Source: an uncultured Saprospirales bacterium
Lineage (GTDB): Bacteria; Bacteroidota; Bacteroidia; Chitinophagales; Saprospiraceae
Reading direction: 5' to 3'
DNA length: 64,000 bases
NCBI GenBank assembly: GCA_937864265.1
Contig: CALMIR010000167.1
Location: 62,001 to 126,000, forward strand
In this document: positions 7,724-15,296 of the stretch, in pieces
Numbering within the stretch: the stretch's first letter is position 1
Layout of the letters: every line of letters starts with the position of its first letter
Made by a program: the position numbers and the translations under genes
Notes under the pieces: generated by a model
Seen by the model: the letters and a program-made list of their open reading frames with translations, nothing else
Databases searched by the model: none
What the model was told of the DNA's origin: nothing

Positions 7724-8242
7724 GTGATTGTAGCGGATAAAGAATTTCAGCGCATTTATCTGGTGGGTTTTATGGGCAGCGGCAAAAGTTACACCGGCAA
7801 ATTGATGGCCAAAGAACTCAATTGGCAATTTGTCGATCTAGACGATTGGCTAGAAACCCACTTAGGTATGACCATTGCAGCATATTTCAGTCAACAAGGA
7901 GAGGAGGCTTTTCGGCGGCAGGAATCGGAAATCCTGCGGCAGAGCATTCAATTTGAAAACACCGTTATTGCCTGTGGTGGCGGCACGCCCTGTTTTTTTG
8001 ATAACATGGACTGGATCAATGCACATGGCCTCAGCATCTATATCAATATTGATCCCGAGCTTATCGCAAAACGCCTGCAAGGAGAGATGGAGAAAAGGCC
8101 TCTGCTTCAAGGACTTACCCAGGAAGGGCTGCTTGACTTTATTCAAGAAAAGATAAAATACCGGGAAGCATTTTATCGAAAAGCCGATCTAACCTTAGCG
8201 GAATGGGTGAAAATAAATGGCGCCACCAATACATACACATGA
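7724..8242 (+). CDS. aroK: Shikimate kinase
   Basis: Phosphorylates shikimate with ATP, the fifth step of the chorismate pathway. The 172-residue protein has the P-loop GFMGSGKS (about residues 15-22), the DLDDWLE shikimate-binding aspartates, FRRQES (arginine contact) and CGGGTP, plus the KRPLL lid arginine. The start is a GTG at 7724; no ATG gives a better N-terminus because the nearest upstream ATG frame stops at once. It overlaps the DUF429 gene by four bases. It complements the aromatic operon at 612-4669 but is transcribed separately. Confidence 0.93.
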   Translation: MIVADKEFQRIYLVGFMGSGKSYTGKLMAKELNWQFVDLDDWLETHLGMTIAAYFSQQGEEAFRRQESEILRQSIQFENTVIACGGGTPCFFDNMDWINAHGLSIYINIDPELIAKRLQGEMEKRPLLQGLTQEGLLDFIQEKIKYREAFYRKADLTLAEWVKINGATNTYT

Positions 8243-8841
8243 TCGTCCAATCAGCTACACTGGCCGGTATTGACTTTGGCAGCCAATTGGCTGGTACGAC
8301 GGTCATTGCCTTTCTGCAAAATCAAGCGGTGTGCTTTGCGCAAAGCAGCAAGAAAAAATCAGCTGACACCTTCATTTTGGACTGGGTTGAAAACTTGCGT
8401 CCCACACTCATCGGCATAGATGCTCCGTTGAGCCTCCCGGGGGTGTACCAATTGGGAAATCCATACGAAGATTACCATTTTCGGGAGGCCGATCGTTTGT
8501 TAAAGGCGATGTCTCCTATGTTTTTGGGTGGGCTTACGGCTCGTGCGATGCAACTAAAAACCCAGTTGAGTAAGCAATTTTCTACTCAAATTATAGAAGT
8601 ATATCCCGCGCAACTGATTATAACTTTACAACTGCCAGCCACGTATTACAAAAAAAAACATTCGGAAATTGCTCCTATGGTAGCGCAGCTACAAGAGCTG
8701 TACCCTTTTTCATTTAGCGCGGAATCAGTGTTGACCTGGCACCATCTGGATGCCTTATTGGCCCTGTGGAGTACCTGGCGTTATCAGCAAGGAAATAGTC
8801 TTTGTTTTGGAAATCAGGAAGAAGGTGTTATTATTGTCTGA
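8239..8841 (+). CDS. DUF429 family predicted nuclease-like protein
   Basis: From ATG 8239 (overlapping the aroK stop) the product has 200 residues. It shows AGIDFGSQLAGTT, GIDAPLSLP, EVYPAQ and HHLDALLALW, an acidic-residue pattern of DUF429, which is thought to have an RNase H-like fold. No experimentally fixed role is known to me for this family. It is translationally coupled to shikimate kinase and lies 17 bases upstream of the unusual Clp-like ATPase, so a functional link with the latter is possible but unproven. Confidence 0.8.
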   Translation: MIVQSATLAGIDFGSQLAGTTVIAFLQNQAVCFAQSSKKKSADTFILDWVENLRPTLIGIDAPLSLPGVYQLGNPYEDYHFREADRLLKAMSPMFLGGLTARAMQLKTQLSKQFSTQIIEVYPAQLIITLQLPATYYKKKHSEIAPMVAQLQELYPFSFSAESVLTWHHLDALLALWSTWRYQQGNSLCFGNQEEGVIIV

Positions 8842-8858
8842 GAAAGTGATGTTCAAAC

Positions 8859-11800
8859 ATGGCTGTCAAAACGAGTATTCCATTTTATCTTTTTCGTTTG
8901 CATTTGTATGCGCAGCATCAGCTCACGATACCAATGAGCGATATAGGCGCTTTACGCATAGGCCATTCAGCGCAGAGCATAGCCGAAGCCTGGCGCGATG
9001 CGTTTCAACAAAAGGTACTCAATCGAGGGCATTTTGGCTTACTACTACAACACCAACATGACCCAAATTTTTTAAAAACCAGTGTTGAAGTCCACTTTTC
9101 CGCTTCATCTGATGGCTATTCCTTCCCAGCTTTCGATTTGGAGTTTGATGCCTACTACACTCAACAATCCAAAGGGTATTGGGGTATGATTCCCGTATTA
9201 GGGCTAGAATGCTTTGGCGAAGATTTAGACAAGCTGCGCTCCAAATTGGTGGAGGCGGTGCGCTTGGATTTTTTGCGCAAAAAAAGGCTATTGGCGGTGC
9301 AAGACATAGTATCTTGTATCTGGTATAAAAAAGTTGAACTCCTTCAGAAAGAGGTCAGCTTGATCGCTCCTGGTTTGAAGGAATTGGAAAGACTGCGGGA
9401 GCAGCCCGAAAAAAAAATATTGCCACTAGCGGCTCGCCTCCTTGAAGTGAAAGAACAACAAGCTTTCTATCTGGATAAAGAATTGGAGCAAATTGTCAAA
9501 CTATTAAAAGGCAAATTCAATAAAAACACCATTTTGGTAGGCTCGAGCGGGGTGGGCAAAACGGCACTAATCAATGAACTGAGCCGATACTGCAAAAAAC
9601 ATAAATTGTCTTATCAAATTTGGGAAACGACCGCTTCCACACTGATCAAAGAACTGATGCGCGATACGGGCTGGCAGGAAAGCTTATCCCAGCTTTGTCA
9701 GGAGTTAAAAGGCACTTCTAATATCCTGTTTGTACGCAACATCATGGAACTTTTTGAAGTGGGAAAATACGAGGGCAACAACGTTAGTATAGCAGAATAC
9801 CTGCGCAATTACATCAGCCGGGGAGAAATCATTTTGTTTTCCGAATGTACTGCCGAAGAAAAGGCAGTCATTGATATTACAGCACCGGGCTATTTGCAAC
9901 TTTTTCAAACGGTTTTTCTGGAAGAACGACCTGAAGCGCAATTGGAGCAGGTGATTCTCAGCAAGGCCAAGCAGATGGCCCGATTCAAAAAAGTAAACAT
10001 TGAGGAAGATGCTATTAAAGAGGTGCTGAGGTTGCATCAGCGATTTACCCCCTATTCGGGGATGCCCGGCAAGCCGATCCGATTTTTGGAAAGCCTATTG
10101 ATCGACAAGCGCTCGGCAGCTCATAACCGACCGGATGAAGCCGTTCAAGTGAGCCGCTCTGAAATTATCCAGCGCTTTGCGGAAGAGTCCGGCATGCCTG
10201 TTTTTATGATCGATCCGGCCATTCCATTGCACCCGGATGTGATCAAAAATAGTTTCAGCCAGCAGCTTTTTGGACAGCAACAGGCCGTGGAAGGGGTAGC
10301 AGATATGCTGGCATCGGTCAAAACGGCACTCAATCGCAGTGGAAAACCCATTGCTTCTTTCCTTTTTGTGGGGCCAACAGGAGTAGGTAAAACAGAGATG
10401 GCCAAGCTGCTGGCAGGCTTTCTATTTGGCCACCAGGAGCGTTTAACGCGCTTCGATATGAGTGAGTATGCCGATGCCTTTTCCCTAGATCGCCTGATTG
10501 GCAGTCCGTTTTTCCCGGATGGAATACTGACGGCCACGATCAAAAAAGAGCCTTTTGCGGTGCTGCTTTTTGATGAAATAGAAAAGGCAAGCCCTGCTTT
10601 TTTCGACTTGCTCTTGCAAATACTGAGCGAAGGCCGCTTGACGGATTACAAAGGCAAGGTGGTCAATTTTTGCAGCAGCGTCATCATTATGACCTCCAAT
10701 ATAGGGGCACAGCGCCTGAAGGCACAACGCATTGGCTGGTCGGCGGAGGACGCACAAACGGCTGTGATCGCCCATTTTATATCGGAGGTAGAGCGGTTTT
10801 TTAAACCCGAATTGGTCAACCGCATTGATAAGATTGTCCCTTTTGTACCCTTAAGCCGGGAAGTAGTGCGGCATTTGGTGGATCGGGAAATGGAAAAAAT
10901 CAAAAATAGGGAAGGAATCAAATATCGGAAAGTGCACCTCAACATCCCGGATGCGGTCATCGATTTTTTGGCGGAAAAAGGCTATGACGATCGGTATGGC
11001 GCCAGGCAATTGCAACGGGGGATGCGGGAACAATTGCTGATACCTCTTTCTAAAGCGCTAAACGAAGAAGAATTTGACGATCAGTTGGATGTTGCCATTT
11101 ACCTGGAGAATCAAAAGATTGCCATTGATGTACGTTCCAATGAGTTGAGCTTTGAATTGCTGTTTGAAGCATTTAGCCGCATCAGTTTTGCCGATGGAGC
11201 AGGAGAACTGCGCAGACAGGTACAGGCCATGATGGACGGCGCTTTTTACCGACAGTTGCTCAGCGAACTGGACATACTGGAGGAAAAGAAAAAGAAAGAC
11301 GAAGCCAAATTTTGGGAGAATATCCAACAAAGTAACCGCTACAATTATTATCTGGATACCCAATTGAAATTGGAAGCCTTAAAGAAGCAGATCGATAGAC
11401 AAGAAGAAGCGCTGGCACTTTCTTGCCTTGAGTTGAATACGTACAATCCGCAATGGGTGCAGGATTTGGAGCAATCAGAACAGGCGTTTTTGGAACTTAA
11501 ACTGGAAACCTTCAGCCGGCTGAATCCCAAATCGGGTATTTGCCATTTTGCCATTTATGGCACTTACTTGGAAGCGATGGTTGATTTTTATGTCCAGTTG
11601 TTTGAATTTAAAAACATCCTGTTTGAGGCACAGAGTGTGTGGTTTAGAGAAAGCTATTACAACGAAGAAACGCTCCTTACCAAGCCCGATGGCAGTTGGC
11701 TGAAAGGAAAACGCCGGGAATACATTAAGAAAGCTTTCCACGCAAGTGATGCAGTGGCTTATGAGCCTGAAAAACAAGATGATGTTTTGTATGGAATTGA

Positions 11801-12113
11801 ATTTGCGCTGGCAGGCGATGCCGTTTATTTGTTGCTCAAAGAAGAAGCGGGTGGGCATCGGGTATTTGTCAATGAACAGGTGCATCACAATTATGTGCTC
11901 GTTGTGGAAAACGATAGCTTCAAAACTCCGGAAAACATTCATCGCAAAGATTTTTATACCAAAACTCCCATCCGGCGCAGTATCACCCCCTTCTCGGTCA
12001 AGGATTCCACCTACAAATGGCAGCGCGAATACAACAAAAATGAGCTATTGAGCCTTTTAATAGAATTATTGGATGAAAGACTTAAAATCAACTTGGATGT
12101 TGCCATTCTATAA
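8859..12113 (+). CDS. Divergent ClpA/ClpB-like double-AAA ATPase with release-factor-like C-terminal region
   Basis: A 1084-residue protein. Residues 1-180 are unlike a Clp N-domain. D1 has Walker A GSSGVGKT (228-235), but the Walker B acidic pair is replaced by Arg293-Asn294 in ILFVRN, and the usual double arginine finger reads LQLFQ, so D1 probably binds but does not hydrolyse ATP. No M-domain is visible. D2 looks active: LFGQQQAV, GPTGVGKT (505-512), LLFDEIEKA (Glu573), TSNIGA, PELVNRID and YGARQLQR. The usual GYVG pore loop is replaced by SPFFPDG. From about 770 to 1084 comes an extra part: a coiled coil, then LNPKSGICHFAIYG, YLEAMVDFYVQ and LLKEEAGGHRVFV. This order matches the helical plus PCRF region of RF2-type release factors, without a GGQ domain. 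An alternative start is ATG 8934. A role in proteostasis, perhaps ribosome-linked, is inference. Confidence 0.75.
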   Translation: MAVKTSIPFYLFRLHLYAQHQLTIPMSDIGALRIGHSAQSIAEAWRDAFQQKVLNRGHFGLLLQHQHDPNFLKTSVEVHFSASSDGYSFPAFDLEFDAYYTQQSKGYWGMIPVLGLECFGEDLDKLRSKLVEAVRLDFLRKKRLLAVQDIVSCIWYKKVELLQKEVSLIAPGLKELERLREQPEKKILPLAARLLEVKEQQAFYLDKELEQIVKLLKGKFNKNTILVGSSGVGKTALINELSRYCKKHKLSYQIWETTASTLIKELMRDTGWQESLSQLCQELKGTSNILFVRNIMELFEVGKYEGNNVSIAEYLRNYISRGEIILFSECTAEEKAVIDITAPGYLQLFQTVFLEERPEAQLEQVILSKAKQMARFKKVNIEEDAIKEVLRLHQRFTPYSGMPGKPIRFLESLLIDKRSAAHNRPDEAVQVSRSEIIQRFAEESGMPVFMIDPAIPLHPDVIKNSFSQQLFGQQQAVEGVADMLASVKTALNRSGKPIASFLFVGPTGVGKTEMAKLLAGFLFGHQERLTRFDMSEYADAFSLDRLIGSPFFPDGILTATIKKEPFAVLLFDEIEKASPAFFDLLLQILSEGRLTDYKGKVVNFCSSVIIMTSNIGAQRLKAQRIGWSAEDAQTAVIAHFISEVERFFKPELVNRIDKIVPFVPLSREVVRHLVDREMEKIKNREGIKYRKVHLNIPDAVIDFLAEKGYDDRYGARQLQRGMREQLLIPLSKALNEEEFDDQLDVAIYLENQKIAIDVRSNELSFELLFEAFSRISFADGAGELRRQVQAMMDGAFYRQLLSELDILEEKKKKDEAKFWENIQQSNRYNYYLDTQLKLEALKKQIDRQEEALALSCLELNTYNPQWVQDLEQSEQAFLELKLETFSRLNPKSGICHFAIYGTYLEAMVDFYVQLFEFKNILFEAQSVWFRESYYNEETLLTKPDGSWLKGKRREYIKKAFHASDAVAYEPEKQDDVLYGIEFALAGDAVYLLLKEEAGGHRVFVNEQVHHNYVLVVENDSFKTPENIHRKDFYTKTPIRRSITPFSVKDSTYKWQREYNKNELLSLLIELLDERLKINLDVAIL

Positions 12114-13524
12114 AATCACCAAAGCAAGTTATTTGCTGCTCTCTTCTCTGTTTTCTTTTTGCGGCCATGCAGTGGCGCAGGAAAATGATACGGCTACCCT
12201 GTATTATTACTGGGTAACCTTCACCGATAAAGCCGATTCGCCTTATTCCATCGACGATCCGGCCGCTTTTCTGTCTCCGAGGGCTATTGAAAGGCGCGAA
12301 AAGCAAGGCATCCCCATTACAGAGCAAGACATCCCCGTCAATCCGGCCTATCTGGCTGCCATTCGCAATTCGGGTATTCAGATATTACACCGCTCCAAAT
12401 GGTTCAACGCCGCCACCGTTATTTGTAGTAAAAAGGAAGAAAAAATCCTGGAAAAGCTACCATTTGTCAAAGAAGCACAGTACGTAGGCCGGGTGTTGGG
12501 TACCAAATCTGGGCCACCTAAGTTTAAAATGGATTCCCTATTGAGCAAACCGGTTGAAGGTAAGCCCTACGGGCACGGACAGGCTCAAGTCGAATTGCTA
12601 AAAGGGGAGCGATTACATCAACTCGGCTACCGGGGCAAAGGGATTTATGTGGGCGTATTGGATGGTGGGTTTACGGGTGTTGATGTGAGCCCTTTTTTCG
12701 ACAGCTTGCGCCAAAGCGAGCGCTTGCTGTTTCCCCGCGACTTTGTGGATGCGGATGATTTTCCTTACGAATCCAGCTCCCACGGCACCAAGGTGCTTTC
12801 CACGATGGCAGCCAATGTGCCGGAAGTTTTTGTAGGTACGGCGCCATTGGCCACTTATGTCGTGATCAAAACCGAGGATACGCGCAGCGAGCAGCGCATT
12901 GAGGAATGCAATTGGGTAGCCGGCCTCGAATACGCCGATAGTTTGGGCTTGGATATTGTCAACTCATCCCTCGGCTATACCACCTTCGACGACAGAACCA
13001 TGGATTATGAATACAGCGATTTGAATGGCAAGGTGTCGGTGGCCTCCCAAGCGGCAGATATTGCCTTTGAAAAAGGCATGATCGTGGTGACTAGTGCAGG
13101 CAATGAAGGCAGCTCAAAGTGGAAATACATCGGCATTCCCGCCGATTCTGAAAAAGCGTTTTCCATTGGCGCTACCAACATCAATGGTACCAAAGCAGGG
13201 TTCAGCTCTTTTGGACCTTCAGCGGATGGCCGGGTCAAGCCCGATGTGGCCGCTCCCGGCTCTTGGGTGACGGTAGCCGATGCCGTCTCTTTCCGAATAA
13301 GCACGGGATCAGGTACCTCCTTTGCATCGCCCATCGCCTGTGGCTTGGTGGCTTGCTTGTGGGAAGCCTTTCCCGATATGAACAACCAGGAAATACTGGA
13401 CGCTATTCGCCAAAGCAGCCATCAATACGAGCAACCCGATTACGAATTGGGCTATGGCATCCCCGATTTTGAGAAAGCTTACCAATTGCTGCAAGCAAAA
13501 AAGGAACTGAGGCAACGCCCCTAG
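12073..13524 (+). CDS. Secreted S8 (subtilisin-family) serine peptidase
   Basis: A 483-residue protein with an N-terminal signal peptide ending near AVAQ, an I9-like propeptide region and a subtilase domain. Catalytic residues are Asp197 (VGVLDGGF), His237 (SSSHGTK) and Ser416 (GTSFASP), with the oxyanion Asn in TSAGNEGSS. It ends soon after the catalytic domain and shows no T9SS sorting domain, so export is probably Sec-dependent with retention in or across the envelope by another route. The start overlaps the Clp-like gene by 41 bases (17 if ATG 12097 is used), implying coupled translation. Confidence 0.9.
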   Translation: MKDLKSTWMLPFYKITKASYLLLSSLFSFCGHAVAQENDTATLYYYWVTFTDKADSPYSIDDPAAFLSPRAIERREKQGIPITEQDIPVNPAYLAAIRNSGIQILHRSKWFNAATVICSKKEEKILEKLPFVKEAQYVGRVLGTKSGPPKFKMDSLLSKPVEGKPYGHGQAQVELLKGERLHQLGYRGKGIYVGVLDGGFTGVDVSPFFDSLRQSERLLFPRDFVDADDFPYESSSHGTKVLSTMAANVPEVFVGTAPLATYVVIKTEDTRSEQRIEECNWVAGLEYADSLGLDIVNSSLGYTTFDDRTMDYEYSDLNGKVSVASQAADIAFEKGMIVVTSAGNEGSSKWKYIGIPADSEKAFSIGATNINGTKAGFSSFGPSADGRVKPDVAAPGSWVTVADAVSFRISTGSGTSFASPIACGLVACLWEAFPDMNNQEILDAIRQSSHQYEQPDYELGYGIPDFEKAYQLLQAKKELRQRP

Positions 13525-13612
13525 CGCGCGTTGGTGGAGTCCATTTGTGCCGACTCGTGTCAAACGCGAAATGGGGCAAGCCAGGGGCTTGTCTAAAAAA
13601 ACGTGTGCAGCG

Positions 13613-13644
13613 CTTGCTTTTTCAATGTTTTGCTGCTACATTTG
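13613..13644 (+). promoter_or_regulatory. Promoter candidate for the NicO-type transporter
   Basis: CTTG at 13613-13616, 20 bases, then TACATTTG at 13637-13644 fit the Bacteroidota promoter pattern. Transcription would start near 13650, leaving a leader of about 170 bases before the ATG at 13821. The leader contains GCTGGG (13664-13669) and CCCAGC (13695-13700) that can pair around a smaller hairpin. No known riboswitch class is recognised. Confidence 0.45.
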
Positions 13645-13820
13645 GTTGGAACATTAAGGTCTAGCTGGGGGTTGCTCAAAAGCTTGGCTTTAAGCCCAGC
13701 AAACAAATCCTTAAATCAAGATGGTATAGAATTAATGTATTGATAGTCCGTTTTTTATGCCCTATTTTGCTAAGTGAGAAACAAAAGACGCGAATGATTT
13801 TATTCAACTAACTTTTATAC

Positions 13821-14444
13821 ATGATGGAAGCAGTCATGCCCATGCTTTTTGCCACCGTAGTAGGCTTTACCCATGCATTTGAAGCAGATCATCTGGTGGC
13901 AGTCGGTAATATCGTAACCAAAAGAGAAAAACTCTTACTAGCTATCAAAGATGGCATTTATTGGGGTTTGGGCCATACTTCAACCATCGTATTGATTGGG
14001 TTGCTGATTATCATAGGCAAGGCCACTTTTTTGGATGGTTATTTTGTTTACTTTGAAGCGGTGGTAGGAGGCATGCTTGTGCTTTTGGGGATACACCGTT
14101 TGTATCAGTTTTACCAACACCGGAATAGTCCCCATCATTTGATGGATCACCAGCACAGCCATCATTTGGCTTATGGCGTGGGCTTGGTACATGGATTGGC
14201 TGGTAGTGGCGCTATGATTTTACTGGTCATGAGCAATATAAAGGGCAGTATGAATAGTATGATCTACCTCCTGCTTTTTGGGCTTGGGTCGGTAGTGGGC
14301 ATGCTGGTAGCCGCCGGAATATTAGGATTGCCGTTTTCAAAAAAGGTACTAGATAAGCCATTTTTTCAATGGGCATTGATCTTGTTGTCCTCCTTGTTGT
14401 GCATCTTTTATGGTGCTTATGTCATTTGGGAAAATATTGCCTAA
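13821..14444 (+). CDS. NicO/UreH-type metal transporter
   Basis: A 207-residue membrane protein with about six helices. The first helix contains HAFEADH, the HX4DH metal-binding signature of the nickel/cobalt transporter superfamily, and a histidine-rich loop (HLMDHQHSHH) follows. Later HGLAGSGAM is the second conserved segment. The best fit is the UreH-like/NicO branch of putative nickel or cobalt transporters; the ion is not defined by sequence. Six bases separate it from the next small gene. Confidence 0.8.
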   Translation: MMEAVMPMLFATVVGFTHAFEADHLVAVGNIVTKREKLLLAIKDGIYWGLGHTSTIVLIGLLIIIGKATFLDGYFVYFEAVVGGMLVLLGIHRLYQFYQHRNSPHHLMDHQHSHHLAYGVGLVHGLAGSGAMILLVMSNIKGSMNSMIYLLLFGLGSVVGMLVAAGILGLPFSKKVLDKPFFQWALILLSSLLCIFYGAYVIWENIA

Positions 14445-14450
14445 AGAATC

Positions 14451-14666
14451 ATGGCGGAATTACTGCAAAAACTGAACGAGCGAGGCATTCAGGTGCTAAA
14501 ACAAACGGAGCGAGAATATTTGCTAGAGCTAGACTACGTGATAGAAATAGAAGGCAATGAGCTTTTTAAGCTGCTGCAAAACGGCTATGTCATTGCCCCT
14601 TTTGACGATATAGACGAGTTATGTGATTTTATACTTATGGACAAACAGTTGCATGAAAAAGGTTGA
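14451..14666 (+). CDS. Small hypothetical protein, 71 residues
   Basis: No family recognised. The product is acidic and probably helical with a beta segment (YLLELDYVIEIEG), with no signal peptide or membrane segment. It follows the NicO gene by six bases and overlaps the BFN-UVR gene by 14 bases in another frame. That tight packing, with a proper ATG, argues for a real gene. It may be an accessory protein of the downstream nuclease-like protein. Confidence 0.6.
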   Translation: MAELLQKLNERGIQVLKQTEREYLLELDYVIEIEGNELFKLLQNGYVIAPFDDIDELCDFILMDKQLHEKG

Positions 14667-15216
14667 ATTGCATATCATCGCATTGGCGGAAAGCGAGTCC
14701 AGCCCCGGCAATTATGCCCTAATACTGGAAGAGCAGGTAGGAGGGCGCCGCCTGCCCATCCTTGTCGGCCCCTTTGAAGCCCAGTCCATTGCCATCAGTT
14801 TGGAGCGCATGCAACCTAATCGCCCCTTGACCCACGATCTTTTTAAAAATACCTTGAAACTACTGGGTGTAAGCTTAACGGAAGTCATTATTTCGGATTT
14901 GGTGGAGGGCGTTTTCCATGCAACCCTCATTGGCAAAAAAGAAGACCAGTCAATGCTCTCCATAGATGCCCGTTCCTCCGATGCAATCGCATTGGCCGTG
15001 CGCTTTGATTGCCCCATTTTTACCACAGAAGCTATTTTGGAAAAAGCTGGATTTCTGCTCGATAGCCCCAGCAAAGCCTTCATCAGCAAAAGAGGACAAC
15101 TTTCTGACTATTCTTTGGAAGAACTGGAGCACATGCTCCAACAAGTTGTCGCAAAAGAGGACTATGAAAGTGCTGCCAAAATTCGGGAGGCAATCCGGAA
15201 GAAGAAGGGGGGGTAG
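14653..15216 (+). CDS. Bifunctional nuclease (BFN/DUF151) domain protein with C-terminal UVR motif
   Basis: From ATG 14653 the product has 187 residues. Residues about 1-135 form a BFN domain (GGRRLPILVGPFEAQSIA, RPLTHDLF, DARSSDAIALAVR). Residues about 150-185 form a UVR motif (EELEHMLQQVVAKEDYESAAKIRE cut into two helices), as in UvrB/UvrC. The BFN-UVR pairing is standard in Bacteroidota and actinobacteria. Nuclease activity has been reported for plant relatives; the bacterial role is open. The longer frame from 14623 is unlikely because it lies entirely in the preceding gene. Confidence 0.88.
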   Translation: MKKVELHIIALAESESSPGNYALILEEQVGGRRLPILVGPFEAQSIAISLERMQPNRPLTHDLFKNTLKLLGVSLTEVIISDLVEGVFHATLIGKKEDQSMLSIDARSSDAIALAVRFDCPIFTTEAILEKAGFLLDSPSKAFISKRGQLSDYSLEELEHMLQQVVAKEDYESAAKIREAIRKKKGG

Positions 15217-15296
15217 TGGCTGCATAATTACAAGACACTTACACACCCTGCATGTACATGGCTGCATTTCCCACAACCCCCTTTTATCCTGGCTTG

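Noticed and set aside
11500..12113. A complete release factor fused to the ATPase
   Set aside because: No GGQ motif and no stop-codon recognition tripeptide region; only the helical and PCRF-like part is suggested.
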